A stretch of DNA of 13,479 bases from the NCBI RefSeq assembly GCF_050175855.1, contig NZ_JBFXIO010000090.1, positions 1 to 13,479 of the forward strand. Reading direction: 5' to 3'. The first letter of the stretch is position 1; each line of letters begins with the position of its first letter. The DNA comes from Piscinibacter sp050175855 (GTDB lineage: Bacteria; Pseudomonadota; Gammaproteobacteria; Burkholderiales; Burkholderiaceae_C). The position numbers and the translations under genes are program-made. Below the pieces are notes generated by a model, which made no database searches, was not told the DNA's origin, and worked only from the letters and a program-made list of their open reading frames with translations. This document shows, piece by piece, positions 1 to 5,763 of this stretch.

Positions 1-783
1 ACCGTGGCCTACCGCGAGTCGTCGATCCCGTTCTCCTACCTCGACGACAAGGCCCAGCCCATCGGCTTCGGCTGGGAGATCTGCGGGAAGATCGTCGACG
101 AGGTGAAGAAGGCCACCGGCCGCGCCGACCTGAAGGTCAACACCCAGGCGGTGACCTCGGCCAACCGCATCCCGCTGCTGCAGAACGGCACGATCGACGT
201 CGAGTGCGGATCCACCACCAACAACAGCGAGCGCGGCAAGCAGGTCACCTTCGCGATCAACTACTTCTATACCGGCACGCGCTTCCTGGTGAAGGCCGGC
301 ACGCCGGTGAAGACGCTGGCCGACCTGAAGGGCAAGCAGGTGGTCTCGACCACCGGCACCACCAACTTCAAGATCATTCGCACCCTCAACGAGGAGCAGA
401 AGCTCGGCATCGACCTGCTCGGCGCCAAGGACCATGCGGAATCCGCGCTGATGGTGCAAAGCGGCCGCGCCGTGGCCTTCGCGATGGACGACATCCTGCT
501 GTACGGCCTGAAGGCGAGCTCGGCGAACCCGGCCGAGCTGGCGGTGGTGGGCGATGCGATCCAGGTCGAGCCCTACGCGATCATGCTGCGCAAGGACGAC
601 CCGGCCTTCAAGAAGCTGGTCGACGACACGCTGGCCAACCTGATGAAGAGCGGCGAGTTCGAGAAGCTCTACAACAAGTGGTTCATGTCACCGATCCCGC
701 CCAAGGGCATCAACCTGCAGGCGCCGATGAGCCAGGAGCTCAAGGACAACCTGAAGGCCTTGTCGGACAAACCCGCGACCTGA
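1..783 (+). CDS. gltI: Glutamate/aspartate ABC transporter periplasmic binding protein, 3' part
   Basis: This is the periplasmic solute-binding component of a polar amino-acid ABC importer. The reading frame is open from base 1, so the signal peptide and first residues lie outside the window; about 260 residues remain, ending at TGA 781-783. It reads like E. coli GltI almost throughout: RESSIPFSY near the start, then NRIPLLQNGTIDVECGSTTN, the ligand-site stretch STTGTTN, SGRAVAFAMDD, LRKDDPAFKKLVDDT and NKWFMSPIPPKG. These belong to the type II periplasmic binding fold (SBP_bac_3 family). Expected ligands are glutamate and aspartate, by family. The matching permease and ATPase genes do not follow it; the next gene is an unrelated acetyltransferase, so they must lie upstream or elsewhere. 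The family call is firm, the exact ligand less so. Confidence 0.93.
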   Translation, partial: TVAYRESSIPFSYLDDKAQPIGFGWEICGKIVDEVKKATGRADLKVNTQAVTSANRIPLLQNGTIDVECGSTTNNSERGKQVTFAINYFYTGTRFLVKAGTPVKTLADLKGKQVVSTTGTTNFKIIRTLNEEQKLGIDLLGAKDHAESALMVQSGRAVAFAMDDILLYGLKASSANPAELAVVGDAIQVEPYAIMLRKDDPAFKKLVDDTLANLMKSGEFEKLYNKWFMSPIPPKGINLQAPMSQELKDNLKALSDKPAT

Positions 784-787
784 TGCC

Positions 788-1243
788 TTGATCGTCGTCG
801 AGCCCCTCTCGCGCCACCCGCGCCACCTCGGCTTCGTCGCGGCGCTGGTGTACCGCGAGTTCTGGGCCGAGGTGCCCGACGGCATGACCGAGTCCGACCT
901 GGCCGACGCCTTCGGCGGGCGCGCGGCGCCGGGCCGCGTGCTCGCCAGCCTGGTTGCGCTGGAGGGCGACGCGCCGTTGGGCTGCGTGCACCTGATCGAC
1001 AACGACGACCCGTCGCTGCCCGATCTCCATCCGTGGATGGCGGCGATGGTGGTGGTGCCGCAGCGGCGCGGCCAGGGCATCGGCTCGATGCTGGTGCGCG
1101 CGCTGATGCGCGAGGCCAGGGCGATGGGCTTCCAGCGCCTCTGGTTCGGCACCGACGGGCCGGGCTTCTACGAGCGGCTCGGTGCCGTGAAGCACCTCGC
1201 CAAGGGCCGCGACTTCTGGATCATGCAGCTGCCGTTGGGCTGA
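788..1243 (+). CDS. GNAT family N-acetyltransferase
   Basis: This 151-residue protein is a probable acetyl-CoA-dependent N-acetyltransferase of the GNAT superfamily; the substrate cannot be read. The acetyl-CoA binding core is clear: a beta-4 strand (AAMVVVPQRRGQGIGSML, including the Q/R-x-x-G-x-G/A-type loop RRGQGIG) followed by helix alpha-3 and the late strand/helix LWFGTDGPGFYERLGAV, in which the F/Y-x-x-x-G-F-type end of the fold is recognisable. The start is probably TTG at 788. No ATG or GTG lies in frame between the preceding in-frame stop (752-754) and 788, and the next in-frame GTG (848) would remove the first helix. No Shine-Dalgarno sequence is visible. The gene begins four bases after the binding-protein stop codon, so translation is likely coupled. 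It converges on the fadH-type gene with only four bases between the stops. Confidence 0.85.
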   Translation: MIVVEPLSRHPRHLGFVAALVYREFWAEVPDGMTESDLADAFGGRAAPGRVLASLVALEGDAPLGCVHLIDNDDPSLPDLHPWMAAMVVVPQRRGQGIGSMLVRALMREARAMGFQRLWFGTDGPGFYERLGAVKHLAKGRDFWIMQLPLG

Positions 1244-1251
1244 GCGCTCAG
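1240..1251. repeat. Perfect 12-bp palindrome holding both convergent stop codons
   Basis: The sequence CTGAGCGCTCAG is identical to its own reverse complement. It contains the TGA stop of the plus-strand acetyltransferase (1241-1243) and the TCA (reverse TGA) of the minus-strand reductase (1248-1250). The arm is short and no T-run follows on either side, so it is not a convincing intrinsic terminator. Confidence 0.5.
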
Positions 1252-3305
1252 AGCGTCAGCGCCAGCCGCGTGCCCTGGTCGATGGCGCGCTTGGCGTCGA
1301 GCTCGCCGGCCTCGTGCGCGCCGCCGATCAGGTGCACCGGCACGCCGGCGGTGCGCAGCGGCGCCTCCAGCTCGCGCAGCGGCTCCTGGCCGGCGCACAG
1401 CACCACGGTGTCGCACTCGATCAGCTGGCCGTCCGCGCGCTTCTCGCCGTAGGTGACGAACAGGCCCTGCGGCGTGATGCGCTCGTAGTTCACGCCGCCG
1501 ATCATCTCCACCTGCTTCATCTGCAGCGCGGCGCGGTGGATCCAGCCGGTGGTCTTGCCCAGGCCCTTGCCCAGCTTGCCGGCCTTGCGCTGCAGCAGCG
1601 TGACCTTGCGCGCCGGCGGTGCAGGCTGCGGCCGCGCCACGCCGCCGCGCACCTCGGCCGGATCGGCCACGCCCCACTCGGCCAGCCACTCCTTCAGGTT
1701 CAGCGTCGGCGAGTGGCCCGCGGGGGTGACGAGGAACTCGGCCACGTCGAAGCCGATGCCGCCCGCGCCGACGATGGCCACGCGCTCGCCGACCGGCTTG
1801 CCGTGCAGCAGCACGTCGATGTAGCTCAGCACGTTCGGCCCGTCCTGGCCGGGGATCTTCGGGTCGCGCGCGGTCACGCCGGTGGCGAGGATCACGCCGT
1901 CGAACTTCTGCGCGGCCAGCGTGGCGGCCTCGGCCCGCGTGCCCAGGTGCAGCTGCACGCCGGAGGCCGCGAGGCGCCGCTCGAAGTAGCGCAGCGTCTC
2001 GTGGAACTCCTCCTTGCCCGGGATGCGCTTGGCCATGTTGAACTGGCCGCCGATGCGATCGCTGGCCTCGAGCAGGTGCACCTCGTGGCCGCGTTCGGCC
2101 AGCGTGGTGGCTGCCGCCAGGCCGGCCGGGCCGGCGCCGACCACCGCATAGCGCTTCTTCGCCGGCGCGCGGTGCAGCACCAGCTCGGTCTCGTGGCCGG
2201 CACGCGGGTTGACCAGGCAGCTGGCCAGCTTGAGCTGGAAGGTGTGGTCCAGGCAGGCCTGGTTGCAGGCGATGCAGGTGTTGATGTCTTCGCTGCGGCC
2301 TTCGCGCGCCTTGCGCACGAAGTCGGGGTCGGCCAGCAGCGGGCGCGCCAGGCTGACCATGTCGGCGCAGCCGTCGGCGAGGATCTGCTCGCCCACTTCG
2401 GGCATGTTGATGCGGTTGCTGGTGACCAGCGGTACGCTGATGCCCTCGGCGCGCAGCGTGTCGCGCATCTTCTTCGTCACCCAGGCGAAGGCGCCGCGCG
2501 GCACGCTGGTGGCGATGGTCGGGATGCGTGCCTCGTGCCAGCCGATGCCGGTGTTGATGATCGTGGCGCCGGCCTTCGCGATCGCACGGGCGAGCGTGAC
2601 GGCCTCATCCCACGTGCTGCCGCCGGGGATGAGGTCGAGCATCGACAGGCGGTAGATCAGGATGAAGTCCGGCCCCACCGCCTCGCGCACGCGCTGCACG
2701 ATCTCCACCGCCAGGCGCATGCGGTTCGCATACGAGCCGCCCCACTCGTCGGTGCGCTGGTTGGTGTGGGTGACGAGGAACTGGTTGATGAAGTAGCCCT
2801 CGCTGCCCATGACCTCGACGCCGTCGTAGCCGGCCTCGCGGGCGAGCGTGGCGCAACGCACGAAGGCGCGGATCTGGCGCTCGATTCCGCGAGTGGAGAG
2901 TTCGCGCGGCGTGAACGGCGAGATCGGCGACTGGATGCGCGAGGGCGCGACGGCGAGCGGGTGGTAGCCGTAGCGCCCGGTGTGCAGGATCTGCAGGGCG
3001 ATCCTGCCGCCTTCGGCGTGCACCGCGTCGGTGACGATGCGGTGCCGCCGCGCCGCGCCGGAGGTGGCCAGCGTGCCGGCGAAGGGCTTGGCCCAGCCCT
3101 CGATGTTGGGCGCGAAGCCGCCGGTGACCATCAGCCCCACGCCGCCGCGCGCGCGCTCGGCGAAGAACGCGGCCATGGCGGGGAAGTGCTTGCGCCCGTC
3201 TTCCAGCCCGGTGTGCATGCTGCCCATCAGCACGCGGTTGGGCAGCGTGGTGAAGCCGAGGTCGAGCGGGGCGAGGAGGTGGGGGTAGGCGATCATGCGC
3301 GGCAT
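1248..3305 (-). CDS. fadH: NADPH-dependent 2,4-dienoyl-CoA reductase (FMN, FAD, 4Fe-4S)
   Basis: It reduces 2,4-dienoyl-CoA intermediates with NADPH during beta-oxidation of unsaturated fatty acids, as a cytoplasmic flavo-iron-sulfur enzyme. The 685 residues match the length (about 670) and order of E. coli FadH. An old-yellow-enzyme-type TIM barrel occupies roughly 5-345, with the catalytic-type Tyr171 in GSEGYFINQFL and His257 in NTGIGWHEARIP. A CX2CX3CX11C cluster motif uses Cys344, 347, 351 and 363. An FAD Rossmann motif, VVGAGPAGLAAA, begins near 388, and an NADP motif, VAIVGAGGIGFD, near 509. The C-terminal VVLCAGQEPLREL and AKRAIDQGTRLALTL are typical. The start at 3305 is the longest; an ATG at 3296 (MIAYPHLLAPLDLGF) fits the E. 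coli N-terminus better, and neither has a clear ribosome site. The upstream small exported-protein gene ends 21 bases away, so the two are probably co-transcribed. No key residue is missing. Confidence 0.96.
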   Translation of the reverse strand: MPRMIAYPHLLAPLDLGFTTLPNRVLMGSMHTGLEDGRKHFPAMAAFFAERARGGVGLMVTGGFAPNIEGWAKPFAGTLATSGAARRHRIVTDAVHAEGGRIALQILHTGRYGYHPLAVAPSRIQSPISPFTPRELSTRGIERQIRAFVRCATLAREAGYDGVEVMGSEGYFINQFLVTHTNQRTDEWGGSYANRMRLAVEIVQRVREAVGPDFILIYRLSMLDLIPGGSTWDEAVTLARAIAKAGATIINTGIGWHEARIPTIATSVPRGAFAWVTKKMRDTLRAEGISVPLVTSNRINMPEVGEQILADGCADMVSLARPLLADPDFVRKAREGRSEDINTCIACNQACLDHTFQLKLASCLVNPRAGHETELVLHRAPAKKRYAVVGAGPAGLAAATTLAERGHEVHLLEASDRIGGQFNMAKRIPGKEEFHETLRYFERRLAASGVQLHLGTRAEAATLAAQKFDGVILATGVTARDPKIPGQDGPNVLSYIDVLLHGKPVGERVAIVGAGGIGFDVAEFLVTPAGHSPTLNLKEWLAEWGVADPAEVRGGVARPQPAPPARKVTLLQRKAGKLGKGLGKTTGWIHRAALQMKQVEMIGGVNYERITPQGLFVTYGEKRADGQLIECDTVVLCAGQEPLRELEAPLRTAGVPVHLIGGAHEAGELDAKRAIDQGTRLALTL

Positions 3306-3326
3306 CGTAGCCGCGCATGGAGTCGG

Positions 3327-3566
3327 TCAGATGCCGAGAATTCGCTTGGCCTCGCCCAGCGCCTTCATCGAGTCGTCGTGCTTGCCGGCCTTGTGCGCGG
3401 CTTCGCCGTCGGCGCGCAGCTGCTTCACCTTGGCGGCATCCGCATCGGCGAGCTTGGGGTTGGTGGCCAGCTTGGCGTCGATCGCCTTCATCTCGTTCGG
3501 GCAGTTGTGGGCGAACGCGGTGCCGGCGGCCAGCGCCAGCGCGGAGGCGAGGAGGGTCTTCTTCAT
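3327..3566 (-). CDS. Small exported protein of unknown function (79 aa)
   Basis: The product is a short, probably periplasmic protein. It begins MKKTLLASALALAAGTAFA, a textbook Sec signal peptide with AFA as the likely cleavage motif, leaving about 60 mature residues. The mature part is charged and helical (KAIDAKL, DADAAKVKQLRADGEAAH, DDSMKALGEAKRILGI), has one Cys near its start and resembles a small helical hairpin. I do not recognise a named family. The start at 3566 is chosen over a GTG at 3584 because AGGAG (3573-3577) lies six bases upstream and the signal peptide begins exactly there. It sits just upstream of the fadH-type gene in the same direction and about 100 bases downstream of the CsoR-family gene, so it could belong to either unit. 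Confidence 0.85.
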   Translation of the reverse strand: MKKTLLASALALAAGTAFAHNCPNEMKAIDAKLATNPKLADADAAKVKQLRADGEAAHKAGKHDDSMKALGEAKRILGI

Positions 3567-3572
3567 CGGGAA

Positions 3573-3577
3573 CTCCT
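3573..3577 (-). promoter_or_regulatory. Ribosome binding site of the 79-residue exported protein
   Basis: On the minus strand this reads AGGAG, six bases before the ATG at 3566. It decides the start in favour of the signal-peptide Met over the upstream in-frame GTG at 3584. Confidence 0.75.
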
Positions 3578-3663
3578 GGTTCACGTCGCGGCCAGGATGG
3601 GCCGCGCGCGGATTCTGGCCAGGGCCCCGAATCCCTGCCGGCGGCGGGGCGGTGCCGCCGCGT

Positions 3664-3954
3664 TCAGCGGATCTTGCCGAGCAGCGTCTCGACGTTGTCG
3701 AGCATGTGGCCGAGGTCGGCCTTGGCCGCGGGCTTGTCGCCCATCTTGGCGGCCAGCTCCTGCTCCATGAAGCACACCGTCATGCGCACGTAGGCGCTGT
3801 CCAGGGCCTTGCGCACCGCCGACATCTGGCCGGCGATGGCCAGGCACTCCTCGCCCTCCTCGATCATGCGTTGGATGCCTCGGAGCTGGCCTTCGGCGCG
3901 CTTGAGGCGGTGCAGCAGGTCGGTGCGGGACTTCTCGTCGTGGAGAACGGCCAT
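3664..3954 (-). CDS. CsoR/RcnR/FrmR/CstR-family transcriptional repressor with atypical Cys pair
   Basis: It is a small all-helical DNA-binding repressor of the DUF156 family, whose members release operator DNA on binding metal, formaldehyde or persulfide. From MAVLHDEK it has 96 residues. The family core is plain: LLHRLKRAEGQLRGIQRMI, then ECLAIAGQMSAVRKALDSA, then helix 3 ending ETLLGKIR. Aligned without gaps to M. tuberculosis CsoR as I recall it (Cys36, His61, Cys65), this protein keeps the first Cys (Cys37), has Phe62 at the His position, Glu66 at the second Cys position, and an extra Cys61 immediately before the His site. It is therefore not a standard Cu(I) sensor, and a dithiol-type sensor is possible. 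An ATG at 4005 would add 17 low-complexity residues and is less likely. It is the last gene of the efflux set, 70 bases after the transporter gene, and is the natural candidate to bind the paired ATAC-N8-GTAT sites at 10084-10115. Confidence 0.9.
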   Translation of the reverse strand: MAVLHDEKSRTDLLHRLKRAEGQLRGIQRMIEEGEECLAIAGQMSAVRKALDSAYVRMTVCFMEQELAAKMGDKPAAKADLGHMLDNVETLLGKIR

Positions 3955-4024
3955 GGTGCAGGGCCCCGCGGGTGGCGGGGCGGCAGTCGTGCGATGGGTG
4001 GCCATTGTGCGTTAGAGGCGCCGC

Positions 4025-5050
4025 TCACGCAGCGCCGGGTTGCGGCTGGATGGGAATCACCGGCGGGCCTTCCGGCACCAGCAGCGTGCCGGCGCGCAGG
4101 CCGCGCACGGTGGCGAAGCTCAGGCCGAGGATGACCAGCGAAGCGAGTGCCAGCAGCGCCACCGCCGGCACCTGCAGCCAGCGGCCGTCGGCGGTGTCGG
4201 CCAGGCGCAGCGACAGCACCGCCAGCGCGGCCAGCGGGAAGCTCATGCCCCAGTGCGGGATGCCGAAGGGCAGCGCGGCGATGCGCCGGGCCTGGGTACC
4301 GGCCCACAGCGCCTGGAAGAGGGCCATGCCCCAGAGCATCCACACCACCACCGGGCTGGCGCCGAACTGCATCGCCGCGGCGCCCACCACCGCCGCCGGC
4401 GCGACGAAGATGAAGTAGGTTGGCAGCATGCGGTCGGGCGGCATGCCGGCCTGGGCGATGCGCACGAAGTTCAGCACCAGCACCACCGGCCAGAACAGCA
4501 GCCCGAGGCCGAACTGCGCCGAGGCCCAGGCCGAGTGACCCAGCGGCACGCCCGCCAGCGGCGCCAGCACGTTGCCGACGATGGGGATGAACAGCACCGG
4601 CGTCACCGCGCCCCAGCTGGGCTTGTGGTTCGGGCCGCCGGCCGGCCCGGCGATCCACTTCGACAGCACCCACAGCGTGATGCCGAACTGCGCCAGCGAG
4701 GAGATCCACCACAGCGCCTCGGCCCCCGGGGCGGACGGCCCGAACAGCCCGACGGCCAGGGTGGCCAGCAGCAGACCGGAGATCGGGATGGCGGCGAAGA
4801 AGGTGTGGCGCACCGGATGGCCTAGGTCCTCGCGGATCGCCTCGGCATGGCGCTGCCAGCGCAGCAGCATGCCCGCACCGAGGGCGACGAAGACCAGCGC
4901 GGCCACGGCCGCGGCCACCAGCGCGAGGCCGTGGGCCATCTCGCCCATCACGGGCGAGGCGCGGTGCCAGGCCAGGGCCAGGCCCGACCAGCCCATGACG
5001 ATGGCGAACCAGCCGGGGAACAGGTGCTTGAGCGGTGTGTTGTCGTTCAT
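4025..5050 (-). CDS. TDT/SLAC1-type (TehA-like) anion transporter
   Basis: This 341-residue inner-membrane protein belongs to the tellurite-resistance/dicarboxylate (TDT) family, which includes TehA, the plant anion channel SLAC1 and the yeast sulfite exporter Ssu1. The N-terminus PLKHLFPGWFAIVMGWSGLA and the following HPVRHTFFAAIPISGLLLA are characteristic. About ten hydrophobic helices follow, including PVLFIPIVGNVLAPLAGVPLG and YFIFVAPAAVVGAAAM. The start at 5050 (MNDNTPLKHLF) fits the family; an upstream start at 5086 would add 12 residues and overlap the OsmC gene. It lies ten bases after the OsmC stop, consistent with one transcript. The family carries anions, so sulfite or a related sulfur anion would suit this neighbourhood, but the substrate is inference and cannot be read from the sequence. 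Confidence 0.88.
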   Translation of the reverse strand: MNDNTPLKHLFPGWFAIVMGWSGLALAWHRASPVMGEMAHGLALVAAAVAALVFVALGAGMLLRWQRHAEAIREDLGHPVRHTFFAAIPISGLLLATLAVGLFGPSAPGAEALWWISSLAQFGITLWVLSKWIAGPAGGPNHKPSWGAVTPVLFIPIVGNVLAPLAGVPLGHSAWASAQFGLGLLFWPVVLVLNFVRIAQAGMPPDRMLPTYFIFVAPAAVVGAAAMQFGASPVVVWMLWGMALFQALWAGTQARRIAALPFGIPHWGMSFPLAALAVLSLRLADTADGRWLQVPAVALLALASLVILGLSFATVRGLRAGTLLVPEGPPVIPIQPQPGAA

Positions 5051-5060
5051 GGGGACAAGG

Positions 5061-5507
5061 CTACTTGAGCACGGCGCCTTGCGCATCGAGCACCGACACG
5101 CTGACCGGAATGCCCTGGGCGATGCTCTGGGTGACGGTGCAGTAGGCCTCGAAGCTGGTGAGCACGCGCTCGAGGTGCTCCAGCGCCTCGGCCGGCACGC
5201 CCAGCGTCAGCGTGGCGCGGATGGCCAGCACGCGCAGGCGGCCCTGGTCGTTGCGGCCGACCTCGCAGTTCACCTCGCACTGGATCGGTTCGGGCTTCTG
5301 CTTGAACTTCCTCAGCGCGAACAGCAGCGAATCCGACAGGCAGTTGCCCACCGCCGCGGCCAGCAGCTGCATCGGCGAGGGGCCGAGGCCGGCGCCCAGC
5401 GGCGGCGGCTCGTCGGCGCGCAATGCGGGCACGCCGGCGCCGAAGCTCACCTCGAACTGGTAGTCCTGCTGCTGGACGAGGCGGACGGTGACGTTCTCGC
5501 TGGCCAT
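5061..5507 (-). CDS. OsmC/Ohr-family thiol peroxidase-like protein
   Basis: OsmC and Ohr proteins are cytoplasmic homodimers that reduce organic hydroperoxides with a pair of cysteines; some members act on other electrophilic or sulfur species. This 148-residue protein has the usual length and both signature cysteines: Cys56 in AAVGNCLSDSL and Cys123 in SFEAYCTVTQSIAQGIPV. It also has Cys77 and Cys81 (IQCEVNCEV). The N-terminal strand region ends in LGPSPMQLLAAAVGNC, as expected of the family. The ATG at 5507 is preceded by ACGGAGGCG, a good ribosome site. It starts 13 bases after the DUF2892 gene, so it is part of the efflux set. Whether it reduces peroxides or persulfide-type species here is open. 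Confidence 0.93.
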   Translation of the reverse strand: MASENVTVRLVQQQDYQFEVSFGAGVPALRADEPPPLGAGLGPSPMQLLAAAVGNCLSDSLLFALRKFKQKPEPIQCEVNCEVGRNDQGRLRVLAIRATLTLGVPAEALEHLERVLTSFEAYCTVTQSIAQGIPVSVSVLDAQGAVLK

Positions 5508-5520
5508 GGTTCGCCTCCGT

Positions 5521-5745
5521 TCAGCGCGTGCAGACTGTGCCTTCTTCCTTGAAGCCCAGCTTCTTGAGCAGGAAGCTCGGCGGGCAGAAGCCGGTGAAGC
5601 CGGACTGGAAGAGGTTCAGGCCGACGAAGGCGGTGAAGGCCAGGAACCACTTGCTGACGAAGATCGGGCTGCCTTCGACGCCGAGGGCGAGCGAGAGCAT
5701 CACGAAGAAACCCGCCATGATGCGGATGGCACGTTCGATGGTCAT
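5521..5745 (-). CDS. DUF2892 (YgaP-type) small inner-membrane protein
   Basis: The 74-residue protein is a stand-alone DUF2892 unit, the two-helix membrane domain that in E. coli YgaP follows a rhodanese domain. Helix 1 is about residues 6-24 (AIRIMAGFFVMLSLALG) and helix 2 about 32-50. They are followed by the hallmark NLFQSGFTGFCPPSFLLKKLG with Cys54; a second Cys72 lies three residues from the end. The ATG at 5745 is preceded by AAGGAG at a good distance. It sits 18 bases after the RND permease gene and 13 before the OsmC gene. DUF2892 genes often accompany rhodaneses and sulfide or persulfide stress genes, which supports, but does not prove, a sulfur role for this set. No rhodanese domain is present in the window. 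Confidence 0.92.
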   Translation of the reverse strand: MTIERAIRIMAGFFVMLSLALGVEGSPIFVSKWFLAFTAFVGLNLFQSGFTGFCPPSFLLKKLGFKEEGTVCTR

Positions 5746-5763
5746 GGTGGAACTCCTTGGGGT

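Noticed and set aside
3582..3584. GTG start giving an 85-residue form of the small exported protein.
   Set aside because: The ATG at 3566 has AGGAG at six bases and starts a perfect signal peptide.
3601..3663. Two hairpins after the CsoR-family gene: GGATTC/GAATCC (3610-3615 with 3629-3634) and GCGGCGG/CCGCCGC (3641-3647 with 3655-3661).
   Set aside because: Neither is followed by a T-run in the transcribed direction, and such stems arise easily at this GC content, so I do not call a terminator.
1314..3770. An 818-codon plus-strand open frame opposite the fadH-type gene.
   Set aside because: It has the same compositional shadow pattern, and the opposite strand encodes a full-length, motif-complete FadH-type enzyme.
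3955..4005. Longer CsoR-family protein starting at ATG 4005.
   Set aside because: The added 17 residues (Pro/Ala/Thr-rich) have no family counterpart, and the shorter form has the usual length.
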